Shown: piece after piece, positions 8,010-15,538 of the stretch
How the letters are laid out: every line of letters begins with the position of its first letter
Numbering within the stretch: position 1 is the stretch's first letter
Assembly (NCBI GenBank): GCA_052387675.1
Contig: JBQTIY010000021.1
Coordinates: forward strand, 1 to 33,060
Reading direction: 5' to 3'
DNA: 33,060 nucleotides
Source of the DNA: JBQTIY01 sp052387675
Lineage (GTDB): Bacteria; Planctomycetota; B15-G4
Program-made: the position numbers and the translations under genes
The notes under the pieces: model-generated
Seen by the model: only the letters and a program-made list of their open reading frames with translations
Told to the model about the DNA's origin: nothing
The model's database searches: none

Positions 8010-8984
8010 CTACCCCTTCACCGTCGAGACCAAGCCAAAGAGGGATTCAACTTCGGCTTCAGGAATCGCGAGTTGGCTAGCAAATCGCTCCGATTCAAAC
8101 TCTAGTAACTGTCTTAGATAGTCAGATCCCGGCAGAGCGACTACCTTGCGCAGTTGCTTGGTTACGGCAACGAACGAATCCTTGTCTCCGAGCCACGCGT
8201 ATGCAACCGCGAGGTTGTATGTGACTTGCCAGTCACTCTGTGAAGCGCTAAGCGCATCTTTTCCAATCGCGACGACTCCGTTGAAGTCCTGCAGTCGCGC
8301 TCGCGCAAGCATCAAGTTGATTCGAGAGCATTTGCGGTAAACGTCTTCAAGCCGAGGCCTCGATAGCAATTCGAGCAAGCAAGCCTCCGCCTTCGCTGGC
8401 TTGCCGGTGAAGATCAGCCAATGTGAGGTCGCCAGCACCTGGCGCGGCGATGTGCCTTCGAGGTATTCGAGGATCTTCAAGCAACTCCGGGCCGCATCCA
8501 GGGCAGCGGGCTCGCTTGGCTTGGCCCGCGGAAGCGCAGAGACGTCTGCCGACTTCTCGAACGCCGGCAAACGCAAGTTGAGCGCCTGCACATCCCTGGA
8601 GACCTGGGGCACGGCTCTCGGCTCCTCGATTCGGCGCACTCGCCGCTCGAGATCCGGAAGCGCGATGAGACACGCTTTGGCCAGTTCGTAGACCAGATCC
8701 GCCATCTTCGTGCGCCCGGCTCGCGCGGAGTGAGCCAACATTCCCTGAACTGCGGTCGCTGATGCGCCCCGCGTTGCCGTGCCGAAGCTGCCGGCCGAGG
8801 CCGCGCCGCTCATCAGCGACTCCACGGCTTCGCGCTGAACCTCAAGGGCGCGCAGGGTTCTCGCGCAGGCGCGGCACTTGGTGACGTGCTGCATGACCGC
8901 CGTAATCCCTGCACCGCCATCGAAGGCAGCCTGCAGGTCTGCAGCGCTCATGCCGCAACTCACGCTCTGCTTGCGAGTCGTCAT
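8010..8984 (-). CDS. Zinc-finger protein with helical repeats, candidate anti-sigma factor
   Basis: The product is 324 aa. The N-terminus has an H-x3-C-x2-C motif (His33, Cys37, Cys40 in QHVTKCRACARTL), the zinc-binding anti-sigma (ZAS) signature. The rest is alpha-helical. From about residue 165 it shows TPR-like pairs (DAARSCLKILEYLEG, AKAEACLLELLSRP, WQVTYNLAVAYAWLGDKDSF). No transmembrane helix is evident, so unlike classical membrane anti-sigma factors it should be cytoplasmic. Its ATG overlaps the stop of the upstream sigma gene by four bases (ATGA), indicating translational coupling and near-stoichiometric synthesis. The stop is TAG. The role as anti-sigma is inferred from context. Confidence 0.72.
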   Translation of the reverse strand: MTTRKQSVSCGMSAADLQAAFDGGAGITAVMQHVTKCRACARTLRALEVQREAVESLMSGAASAGSFGTATRGASATAVQGMLAHSARAGRTKMADLVYELAKACLIALPDLERRVRRIEEPRAVPQVSRDVQALNLRLPAFEKSADVSALPRAKPSEPAALDAARSCLKILEYLEGTSPRQVLATSHWLIFTGKPAKAEACLLELLSRPRLEDVYRKCSRINLMLARARLQDFNGVVAIGKDALSASQSDWQVTYNLAVAYAWLGDKDSFVAVTKQLRKVVALPGSDYLRQLLEFESERFASQLAIPEAEVESLFGLVSTVKG

Positions 8985-9760
8985 GACCGCTCCATTCTAT
9001 CTGTGCCGCCAGATTCGATCGCCAGGAAGCCGGCTGCCAGCTTCGCCGCCAATCGCCCGCGGGCTTTGTGCAATCGACGCAGGGCCATACGTTCGGTCAG
9101 CTTGAACTTCCGCGCCAGCGCCGGCAGGGGCGCGCCATCGACATCGGCCGCCAGCAGCAGCCGGCGATCGTCCTCACTCAAACCATGAAAGCAGTCGCTG
9201 AACAGCGCCTGGAACTTCGACTGGCCCTGAGCGACAAGGCCCAGCGAAACCTGCATCGCATCCTCGCCAAAAGCGGCGACTGCGCAGAGGGCGGCTCCTG
9301 CTTGGAGATTCTGAAGCCTGGTCATCGCAGCGGCCCGCATCGCAGCTCGTGCGGCCTGTAGGAAGCGGGGCATGGCGGGTGACGGCACCCTGAGATCGAT
9401 AAAAATCTGGGCGAAGTGGGCGGCCACGAGTTGCTCCGGATCGATGGCCAGCCCGAGTTCACGAGTGATAGCGTGGGCCTGCTCGGTCAGCGGTGCCGTC
9501 GTCAGTCCGATCAACTCCTCGAAGTACCGGCGCTTGTTTGAGCGATAGAAGTCCTTCAGCAACCGCTGAGCTTGTCGGTTGACGGCGGCCTCGGTGAGCG
9601 GTCGGCGGGCCGAACCGCCGGACTTCGCCGGGCGACGACGCCGCCCGGGCTGCTCGAATCCGAACGCGCCGTTGCCGTCGTCTCGTCCCAAGTCGTTGCC
9701 CGTTCGGAAGCGATTCCTGAACCGAGGCCCACCCCAGCCACGCTGGGGAGAGGCCAGCAC
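8981..9760 (-). CDS. Divergent ECF-like RNA polymerase sigma factor
   Basis: The product is 259 aa from GTG 9760. A basic, low-complexity N-terminal 55 residues precede two recognisable regions. A region 2-like helical segment lies at about 100-152 (LVAAHFAQIFIDLRVPSPAM, FLQAARAAMRAAAMTRLQN). A region 4-like helix-turn-helix lies at about 190-240 (GLSEDDRRLLLAADVDGAPL, ALARKFKLTERMALRRLHKA). The order and the downstream ZAS gene support a sigma factor, though similarity to textbook ECF proteins is weak. The true start may lie further downstream, because residues 1-50 look non-homologous and no Shine-Dalgarno precedes the GTG. A near-consensus promoter lies just upstream. Confidence 0.7.
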   Translation of the reverse strand: MLASPQRGWGGPRFRNRFRTGNDLGRDDGNGAFGFEQPGRRRRPAKSGGSARRPLTEAAVNRQAQRLLKDFYRSNKRRYFEELIGLTTAPLTEQAHAITRELGLAIDPEQLVAAHFAQIFIDLRVPSPAMPRFLQAARAAMRAAAMTRLQNLQAGAALCAVAAFGEDAMQVSLGLVAQGQSKFQALFSDCFHGLSEDDRRLLLAADVDGAPLPALARKFKLTERMALRRLHKARGRLAAKLAAGFLAIESGGTDRMERS

Positions 9761-9777
9761 TCATTGCCCGAATCGGC

Positions 9778-9807
9778 AGACTAACGCCGTTCGGCGCGAA
9801 TCGTCAA
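9778..9807 (-). promoter_or_regulatory. Sigma70-type promoter of the sigma-factor operon
   Basis: On the minus strand TTGACG (9807-9802) and TAGTCT (9783-9778) are separated by 18 nt. This is the best -35/-10 pair I find in the window. It lies 17 nt upstream of the GTG start at 9760, within the 97-nt divergent region shared with the ATP-grasp gene. Confidence 0.5.
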
Positions 9808-9843
9808 TCACAGAAGCTCGGCGAAAGCAGGCTTTCCGAGCGC

Positions 9844-9849
9844 TACAGT
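9844..9849 (+). promoter_or_regulatory. Possible -10 element of the ATP-grasp gene (leaderless-type spacing)
   Basis: TACAGT ends 8 nt before ATG 9858. No Shine-Dalgarno and no clear -35 are visible. The spacing matches the -10/start arrangement seen at three other genes in this window. Confidence 0.35.
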
Positions 9850-9857
9850 GCCCCACC

Positions 9858-11087
9858 ATGGCCAAGCGCCGTGGTGCCCGCAGCCCCCTCCGCGTGCTCG
9901 TGCTCATGCACGAGGACCTGGTGCCGCCCGAGGATGCCGGCAAGCGCCCCGCCGCCGAGCGGGCCACGGCCCCCTGGAAGGCCGAGCACGACGTGCTCAC
10001 TGCCCTCGCCCGCCTGGGCCATGAGCCCCGCGCCCTGGGCGTGCGCAGCGACCTGGGCGTGATCAAGGCCGCCATCGAGGAGCAGCGCCCCCACATCGCC
10101 TTCAATCTGCTGGAGGAGTTCCACGGCCTGGGGATCTACGACCAGCACGTGGTCTCCTACCTCGAACTCTTGCGCCGCCCCTACACCGGCTGCAACCCGC
10201 GCGGCCTGACCCTGGCCCGCGACAAGGCCCTGACCAAGAAGATCCTGGCCTACCACCGCATCCGGGTGCCGGCCTTCCAGGTCTTCCCGCGCGGGCGGCG
10301 GATCACTCGGCCGGGGCGCCTGGCCTTCCCGCTGCTGGTGAAGTCGCTGGTGGAGGAGGCCTCCATGGGCATCAGCCAGGCCTCCATCGTGCACAACGAC
10401 GAGAAGCTGGCCGAGCGGGTGGCCTTCGTACACCGCAAGCTGGGCAGCGACGCCATCGCCGAGCAGTACGTAGAAGGCCGCGAACTCTACGTGGCCGTGC
10501 TCGGAAACGACCGTCTACGCACCTTTCCGATCTGGGAACTGTCCTTCAAGAACCTGCCCGAGGCCGCCGAGGCCATTGCCACCGAAAAGGTGAAGTTCGA
10601 TCCCAGATACCAGAAGAAAGTGGGCGTGAAGGTGGGCGCGGCGGAGAACATCCCCGAGCCGCTGGCCCAGCGCATCCACGTGCTCTGCCGGCGCATCTAC
10701 CGCCTGCTAGGACTCACCGGCTACGGGCGCATCGACCTGCGCCTCACCGAGGCCGGCGAGATCTTCGTGCTGGAGGCCAACCCCAACCCCAACCTCGAGG
10801 ACGGCGAAGACTTCGCCGCCTCGGCCAAGGTGGCCGGCCTGAAGTACCGGGCCGTGATCCAGCGCATCCTCAACCTGGGTCTGGCCCGAGCCGCCGAGTG
10901 GGAGGGTGAGGAGCCAGAGCCTCAGAAGCCGGAGCCAGGCCCAGGCGCCGACACCGGCAATGGTCATGGCCCTGGGCGGGGCGGGGAGCGGGGCGGAGAG
11001 CGGGCTTCGGAACGATCAGGCGAGCGATCGACCGAGCGCTCCACCGACCGGGCATCCGAGCGCCCCACCGAGCGTGCCAGCGTCTGA
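9858..11087 (+). CDS. D-Ala-D-Ala-ligase-like ATP-grasp protein with xxER-repeat tail
   Basis: The product is 409 aa from ATG 9858. An open frame continues upstream, but that part has no family similarity and overlaps the divergent sigma gene. The ATP-grasp fold is clear: preATP-grasp region with IAFNLLEEFHGLGIYDQHVV and PYTGCNPRGLTLARDKALTK, ATP-binding FPLLVKSLVEEASMGISQAS and EQYVEGRELYVAVLG, and Mg-binding GRIDLRLTEAGEIFVLEANP. It differs from true Ddl: EANPNPNLE replaces the EVNTxPG loop, so the amino-acid or peptide substrate is uncertain. After about residue 345 the chain becomes Glu/Pro/Gly-rich and ends in eight tetrapeptides of the form xxER or xxDR (10980-11075). Cytoplasmic carboxylate-amine ligase is the safe call. 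Confidence 0.85.
   Translation: MAKRRGARSPLRVLVLMHEDLVPPEDAGKRPAAERATAPWKAEHDVLTALARLGHEPRALGVRSDLGVIKAAIEEQRPHIAFNLLEEFHGLGIYDQHVVSYLELLRRPYTGCNPRGLTLARDKALTKKILAYHRIRVPAFQVFPRGRRITRPGRLAFPLLVKSLVEEASMGISQASIVHNDEKLAERVAFVHRKLGSDAIAEQYVEGRELYVAVLGNDRLRTFPIWELSFKNLPEAAEAIATEKVKFDPRYQKKVGVKVGAAENIPEPLAQRIHVLCRRIYRLLGLTGYGRIDLRLTEAGEIFVLEANPNPNLEDGEDFAASAKVAGLKYRAVIQRILNLGLARAAEWEGEEPEPQKPEPGPGADTGNGHGPGRGGERGGERASERSGERSTERSTDRASERPTERASV
10980..11075 (+). repeat. Degenerate 12-nt coding repeat (eight xxER tetrapeptides)
   Basis: The C-terminal codons spell GGER, GGER, ASER, SGER, STER, STDR, ASER, PTER and then ASV-stop. Codon choice varies between units, so the period is kept at protein level. 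It forms a highly charged, Ser/Thr-rich, probably disordered tail. Confidence 0.8.
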
Positions 11088-11174
11088 CCGTCCGGAGGCG
11101 AGCGGGTGAGGGGGCGGGCGGGGGCGAGCGAGGCTCGGCCTGCCGGGAGTCGTGTAGCTGATCAAGCGACAAAA

Positions 11175-11193
11175 TGTAGTTGCCAGCACTACA
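11175..11193. promoter_or_regulatory. Inverted repeat in an AT-rich island upstream of the Trp-rich exported protein
   Basis: TGTAGT-TGCCAGC-ACTACA (6-bp arms, 7-nt centre) sits in the only AT-rich patch of the 173-nt intergenic region 11088-11260. TTGCCA (11180-11185) within it and TAGACT (11201-11206) could act as -35 and -10 with a short 15-nt spacer, so the repeat could be an operator overlapping the promoter. The rest of the intergenic region is G-rich and shows nothing else clear. Confidence 0.35.
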
Positions 11194-11260
11194 AAATCTC
11201 TAGACTCCTGTACCATGGCCGCCGACCTGACCGGCTGCTACCGAACCTCGGGAGTTTTTC

Positions 11261-13048
11261 ATGAACACGTCTCCGCGTCGCGCCGCACTGTCCCTCTCGC
11301 TGCAGGCCTACCAACGCGCCCGCTTGCTGGACAGCGCTCTCACCGCTGCTCTGAGCAGTGCAGTGATCGCCGCCCTCTTCTTCGGACCGCTCTTGAAGAG
11401 CGCTGGGGCGCAAGACGCGAACACCGGATCGGCAACGCAGCCGATGTCGGCAACACCCACGACAGGGTCGACGCCCTTCGGCATCGTGCAGTCGGCCACC
11501 GACGAGGCCTGGGTGGATGTGCCCGCCGGATTGGGCGAGACCTGGGCCGCGCTCGTCGCGAGCCTGCTGCAGGCCGGCCACGTGGTCGATCCCGAACTCA
11601 GCTACGTGGACGCCAACGGGCAAGTCGTGCTGCTCGGCCTGTGGATCGCCGTGCTGCCGCGCGCCTCCTTCGATGAGCCCATCACGCGCGTGCGCATCGT
11701 CTTCACCGGCGTGGGCGCGAGTTCAGGCACCGAGAGCGTGCGCCTGCAAGCCAGCTCGCTTTTGGGCGCGGTCACGGGCCGGCTCGCGGAGGCGCGCGCC
11801 GCAGCCGCCCCCGCCGACGCCGCCTCCTTTGGGGTGCTGCCCAGCTCCGCCGACAGCGCGCCGACCATCATCGAGAACACCATCTACGTCCCCTACCCGG
11901 AAACGCAGATCGAGTACGTGCCTGTCTACGCGCCGGTCTACACGCCGATCTACACCTCGCTGTCCTGGAAGCCCTGGTGGTGGGGGAGCTGGGGCCTGGG
12001 CTACGGCCTCTCCTACTGGGGCAAGAACTTCTCGGTGAGCTGGGGCGGACCGGGCTGGTTCTGGGATCCGTGGACGTGCAGCCCCTGGGGCTGGGGCAGC
12101 TCGTGGGGTTCGTGGAACGCGCCCTTCTGCGGGCACACCGTCTGCGGGCCGAGCTGGGGCGGCGGCTGCACCTCCAACGGGCTGGTGGCCTACGCGAACT
12201 TCGGCAGCCTGGCCGGCGATGACCTGGTGGTGGGCGGCGACCTCGTCGTGGGGGACAACCTCATTGTCGACTCCGACGACGGCAGCCTCACGACGCGCGA
12301 CGGCAGCCTCTTCGCCACCGATCTGCGTGGCCAGTACTTCCGCGACGATGAGCCCATTCGCCGCGACACGGACCTGCGCGGCAAGATCGTGCGCGACGAC
12401 GATGGCGTCGCCGACGCGCTGCGCCGCCGGGCCGAACCGCGCTCCAGCAGCTCGCGCGCGATCACCGTGAGCCGCAGCACGCCCACGGCCAAGCCGCGCG
12501 CGGGCACGGTCGTTTCGCTCAAGCCGGTGTCGCTGCCGGCGCCCCTTGGCCGCATCTACGGGCCCGGCGCCGACAGTCCGCGCGTGGCGGCCGGCAGCAC
12601 CGCCTCCGGCGACATGGGTTCCAGTACGGTTTCCAGTTCGGGCCGCACCACGACCACCACCACGACCACCCGGAGCGTGCCGACGAGCCGACTGAGCAGC
12701 ACTTCGCGCTTTGGAAGCAGCAGTTCGCGCTTGGGCAGCGAGGACCGCTTCAGCGGCAGCGATTCCGGCTCTTCCTCTCGCGCCATGCCGCAGAGCACAC
12801 CGGAGCCCAGCTCGTCGCGCTCCACGTCGAGTTCCTTCTCGTCGAGTTCGCGCAGCTTGCCGCAGCCTGCGCCGCACGTAGCACCCGCGCCGATGCCTGC
12901 TCCGCGGGCTACGCCAGTGGCGGCTCCTGTGCGGGCTCCCGCGCCCGCACCCGTGGCTGCGCCGGCTCCTGCACCGCGGCCCAGTCCGCCGCCGGCGGCT
13001 CCTAGTCCAGCCGCCTCGGGCTCGAGCTCACCACGCGGCCCGCGCTGA
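11261..13048 (+). CDS. Exported Trp/Gly-rich low-complexity protein, DUF3300-like core
   Basis: The product is 595 aa. GGGAG 6 nt before ATG supports the start. A hydrophobic segment at about 27-45 ending in KSAGAQ is a signal peptide or anchor. Residues about 55-200 form a folded domain with no family I can name. Next come YVPVYAPVYTPIY and a segment at about 235-305 with roughly 15 tryptophans, also glycine-rich with four cysteines. This echoes the tyrosine/proline/tryptophan motif of DUF3300 proteins. Short repeated phrases follow (DDLVVGGDLVVGDNLIV, DGSLTTRDGSLF, DLRGQYF and DLRGKIV), then a Ser/Thr/Arg-rich tail with an eight-Thr run, and finally a Pro/Ala tail. The function is unknown; it may be an envelope or surface-associated protein. 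A hairpin separates it from convergent rpmB. Confidence 0.72.
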   Translation: MNTSPRRAALSLSLQAYQRARLLDSALTAALSSAVIAALFFGPLLKSAGAQDANTGSATQPMSATPTTGSTPFGIVQSATDEAWVDVPAGLGETWAALVASLLQAGHVVDPELSYVDANGQVVLLGLWIAVLPRASFDEPITRVRIVFTGVGASSGTESVRLQASSLLGAVTGRLAEARAAAAPADAASFGVLPSSADSAPTIIENTIYVPYPETQIEYVPVYAPVYTPIYTSLSWKPWWWGSWGLGYGLSYWGKNFSVSWGGPGWFWDPWTCSPWGWGSSWGSWNAPFCGHTVCGPSWGGGCTSNGLVAYANFGSLAGDDLVVGGDLVVGDNLIVDSDDGSLTTRDGSLFATDLRGQYFRDDEPIRRDTDLRGKIVRDDDGVADALRRRAEPRSSSSRAITVSRSTPTAKPRAGTVVSLKPVSLPAPLGRIYGPGADSPRVAAGSTASGDMGSSTVSSSGRTTTTTTTTRSVPTSRLSSTSRFGSSSSRLGSEDRFSGSDSGSSSRAMPQSTPEPSSSRSTSSSFSSSSRSLPQPAPHVAPAPMPAPRATPVAAPVRAPAPAPVAAPAPAPRPSPPPAAPSPAASGSSSPRGPR

Positions 13049-13057
13049 GGGACCGCA

Positions 13058-13079
13058 CGCCCGGCTGCTAGGCCGGGCG
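13058..13079. terminator. Hairpin between convergent exported-protein gene and rpmB
   Basis: CGCCCGGC-TGCTAG-GCCGGGCG is a perfect 8-bp stem with a 6-nt loop, 10 nt after the upstream stop and 8 nt from the rpmB stop. It is symmetric and could serve both genes. No T-tract is present. Confidence 0.45.
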
Positions 13080-13086
13080 CTGGGGG

Positions 13087-13338
13087 TCAGGCCTTCGCGC
13101 TGCCCGTCTTGGTGCCCTTCTGAATCACGCCGCTCTTGATGCAGCGGGCGCAGACGCGCACGCGCACCATGGAGCCGCCCACCATCGCGCGCAGGTTCTG
13201 CACGTTGGCCTTGAAGCGGCGCTTGGTCACGCCGGTGGTCTTGAGGCCCACGCCGCCCTTCTTCTTGGCCAAGCCGCGGCGGGCGATCATGTTGCCGACC
13301 TCGGTCTTCCGTCCACAGTACTGGCACACGCGGCTCAT
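13087..13338 (-). CDS. rpmB: 50S ribosomal protein bL28, zinc-ribbon type
   Basis: The product is 83 aa, the usual size. It begins MSRVCQYCGRKTEVGN and ends in the RVRVCARCIKSGVIQKG segment. Both Cys pairs (Cys5/Cys8 and Cys63/Cys66) are present, so this is the zinc-binding form. The central TKRRFKANVQNLRA contacts rRNA in the family. GGAG lies 9 nt upstream of ATG. It follows lptG after 62 nt and may have its own promoter in that gap, which also contains a hairpin. Confidence 0.96.
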   Translation of the reverse strand: MSRVCQYCGRKTEVGNMIARRGLAKKKGGVGLKTTGVTKRRFKANVQNLRAMVGGSMVRVRVCARCIKSGVIQKGTKTGSAKA

Positions 13339-13373
13339 GATCTACGACTCCGAAAAGCAGGGGGCACTCTTGA

Positions 13374-13393
13374 GCCCGGCAATGCTACCGGGC
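13374..13393. terminator. Hairpin between lptG-like gene and rpmB
   Basis: GCCCGG-CAATGCTA-CCGGGC (6-bp stem, 8-nt loop) lies 7 nt downstream of the lptG stop in transcription order and 35 nt before the rpmB start. It could attenuate readthrough from the long operon. No T-tract follows. Confidence 0.3.
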
Positions 13394-13400
13394 GGGCCGC

Positions 13401-14480
13401 CTAGCTGTCCACCATGTCGAAGAGGACCACGCCGAAGCTGCCGGCCAGGATGACGGGTAGCCAGGCGGCCAGAACCGGCGAGAGGAAGCCGTGGTTGCCG
13501 AGGTCGCGGCCGATGAGGTCCACGATGAGGTAGCCCACGCAGAGCAGGATGGCGAGGCCCACGCCGATCATGTTGCTGCGCGGGCGGCGGCGCAGCACGA
13601 AGGGCACGCCTAGCACCACGAGCAGCAGCACCGAGAGCGGCCGCGTCACGTGATAGTGGCGCAAGAGCCGGTAGCGCGGGTTCTGCGGGTAGCGCTCCGA
13701 GCGCGCCAGCACTTCTTGATAGGACAGGTCGAAGGGCTGGCGGTGGTCCACGAGCAAATCCTCGGGCCGCACGTCGGTGACGAAGAGGCTGGCCGACTGC
13801 CTCTGCGGCGCGGCGCCGCTGCCGCCCTCGAGCAAGCGGCGCTCGCGCGAGCCGTTGCGCAGCCGCCAGCCGCCAGCCGCCTCATCCCAGTTGCACTGCT
13901 GGCCCTCGAAGCGCGTATTCCAGCCCTGCGCATCCGTGCCGCTGGCGCTGAACTCATCGATGAGCCCGGTCTTGGGGTGGAAGCCGCGCACGTTGAGCAC
14001 GAAGCTCGCCGCGTCCTTGATGTCCACGTCGATGGCCCAGTCGGTCTCGCCTTCTTTGAGCTGCGCCTCGAGCTGCTCGCGCTCCAGCGAGAGGCGCGGA
14101 GCCAGCACCTCTTGCACCCAGGTGAGCCCGCCCACGGCCATGACGGTGAGCGCGAAGACCGGCGCGAGCACGCGCAGCGCCGGCCGCCCGGTGAGTTGCA
14201 TGGCCATCATCTCGTTGTGCCGCTGCAAGCGCATGACCGTGAAGAGCGCGGCCATGAGCATCACGAAGGGCGCCACCTCCAGCAGCATGCCCGGCATCTG
14301 ATAGAGGTAGAAGGTGGCCAGCAGGGCCGGCCCGCCGTCGGTGGCGCGCGCATTGCGCAGCAGGTCTTCCACGTTGGTGAAGAAATCCACCACGCCGAAG
14401 AGGCCGAGGAAGAGCGTGGCGCTGACCAGCCACGACGAGAGGAAGATGCGCGCGACGTAACGATCGAGGGCCTGGATCAT
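13401..14480 (-). CDS. lptG: LptF/LptG family permease (second of pair)
   Basis: The product is 359 aa, normal for YjgP/YjgQ proteins. In the Lpt system two such permeases pair with the LptB ATPase to extract LPS from the inner membrane and push it to the periplasmic LptC/A bridge. N-terminal helices (MIQALDRYVARIFLSSWLVS, FLGLFGVVDFF), the TMR-adjacent LLEVAPFVMLMAALFTVMRL and three C-terminal helices (PLSVLLLVVLGVPFVLRR, GVGLAILLCVGYLIVDLIG, LAAWLPVILAGSFGVVLF) flank the periplasmic beta-jellyroll (about 100-265). Its ATG overlaps the preceding permease stop by 4 nt. Which of the two is F and which is G is a guess from order. lptB, lptC and lptA are not in this window. Confidence 0.82.
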   Translation of the reverse strand: MIQALDRYVARIFLSSWLVSATLFLGLFGVVDFFTNVEDLLRNARATDGGPALLATFYLYQMPGMLLEVAPFVMLMAALFTVMRLQRHNEMMAMQLTGRPALRVLAPVFALTVMAVGGLTWVQEVLAPRLSLEREQLEAQLKEGETDWAIDVDIKDAASFVLNVRGFHPKTGLIDEFSASGTDAQGWNTRFEGQQCNWDEAAGGWRLRNGSRERRLLEGGSGAAPQRQSASLFVTDVRPEDLLVDHRQPFDLSYQEVLARSERYPQNPRYRLLRHYHVTRPLSVLLLVVLGVPFVLRRRPRSNMIGVGLAILLCVGYLIVDLIGRDLGNHGFLSPVLAAWLPVILAGSFGVVLFDMVDS

Positions 14481-15538
14481 CGGCGGAAGACTCGCGCCAG
14501 GAGAGCGCCGCCCAGCATGGCCAGCACCGCGCTGCCCGACCAGATGGCCAACTCGGGCGAGACGCGCCCGCTCTTGCTCAGCGCGATGGCCACCTGCTGC
14601 GAGGGGTAGTGCAGAAAGAGCGCGATGAGGAAGGCCAGCAGGAAGGCGCCGGTGCGGTCGTTGCGGCGAAAGAGCAGCGCCGCCGGCACGCCAATAAGCA
14701 CGAAGATGAGGCAGGCCATGGAGTTGGCCAGACGCAAGTGCACGGCGAGGCGGGCCTCAACCTCGGTGATGTCGAGCCGGTACTCCGGCGCGCGGCCCAG
14801 AAAGGCCAGGAGCTGCGGCGTGGTGAGGTGCTTCTCGTAGAACTCCGGCAAGCCGCGGCCCAAGGGGCGCCGGATGGTCATGTGCCCCGAGCCCTCGCTG
14901 CCCACGACCACGCGGAAATTGCTCAGCTCCAGCTCGAAGACGCGCGTAGTCTCGTCGATGCGCAGCTCGGCTTGCTGCGCGACAAGCTCCGTCTCGAGCT
15001 GGCCATCACTGGAGTAAAGCTGCAAGCGGAAGCGCAGGGCGCGCCCCTCGCTGTCGAACTCCTCGGCTGAGATGACGGTGCGATCGTCCAGCTTCACCGG
15101 TTCGCCCGCCGAGAGGCGGCTGCGCAGCAGCGAGGCGATGTCCTCCGCCATGAGCCGCTTGGTGCGATCCACCAGCGGCTTGACGTAGTCCATGCCCACC
15201 AGCAGGACCAGCGCCATGAGGCTGCCGAAGAGCAGGCCCGGCGTGAGCAGATGCAGCGGCGAGACGCCGCTGGCTGAGAGCGTGTCGATCTCGTTGTCGG
15301 CGGCCCAGCGCCCGTAAGTCAGGATCACGGCCACCAGCACGGCCAGCGGCAGGGTCACGTCCAGCGGGGCCAGCGCGAAGATCGGCACCGAGTGCAGAAA
15401 GCTCACGAGCGTGAGGCCTTCTTTGGCGTGAATCACCTGCGCGCAACTGATGAGCAGCAGCACGAGCGTGAGCAGGCCCAGGGTGGTGCCGGTGTTGCGC
15501 AGCAGCTCCAGGAAGAGCCGCCGCTGGAAGAGCATCAT
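14477..15538 (-). CDS. lptF: LptF/LptG family permease (first of pair)
   Basis: The product is 353 aa. It shares the YjgP/YjgQ plan: amphipathic start MLFQRRLFLELLRN, helices LGLLTLVLLLISCAQVI and PLDVTLPLAVLVAVILTYGR, the cytoplasmic DNEIDTLSASGVSPLHLL coupling segment conserved in the family, a periplasmic beta-rich domain (about 130-260), and C-terminal helices from SMACLIFVLIGVPAALLFRR on. It presumably forms the heterodimeric LPS transporter core with the next gene. Two consecutive ATGs exist; the first overlaps the ybeY stop as ATGA. The presence of this pair implies LPS or a related lipid exported to an outer membrane. Confidence 0.83.
   Translation of the reverse strand: MMLFQRRLFLELLRNTGTTLGLLTLVLLLISCAQVIHAKEGLTLVSFLHSVPIFALAPLDVTLPLAVLVAVILTYGRWAADNEIDTLSASGVSPLHLLTPGLLFGSLMALVLLVGMDYVKPLVDRTKRLMAEDIASLLRSRLSAGEPVKLDDRTVISAEEFDSEGRALRFRLQLYSSDGQLETELVAQQAELRIDETTRVFELELSNFRVVVGSEGSGHMTIRRPLGRGLPEFYEKHLTTPQLLAFLGRAPEYRLDITEVEARLAVHLRLANSMACLIFVLIGVPAALLFRRNDRTGAFLLAFLIALFLHYPSQQVAIALSKSGRVSPELAIWSGSAVLAMLGGALLARVFRR

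Noticed and set aside
9579..9857. Upstream extension of the ATP-grasp frame
   Set aside because: The extra 93 residues are not family-like and overlap the divergent sigma gene and its promoter; ATG 9858 fits the family start.
11175..11193. BlaI/MecI/CopY operator
   Set aside because: Those operators have the order ACTACA-n2-TGTAGT; here the half-sites are reversed with a 7-nt centre, so only a generic inverted repeat is claimed.
12640..12675. ACC-rich run coding eight Thr as a microsatellite or regulatory repeat
   Set aside because: ACC and ACG are mixed and the run lies in a Ser/Thr-rich tail; it is ordinary low-complexity coding sequence.
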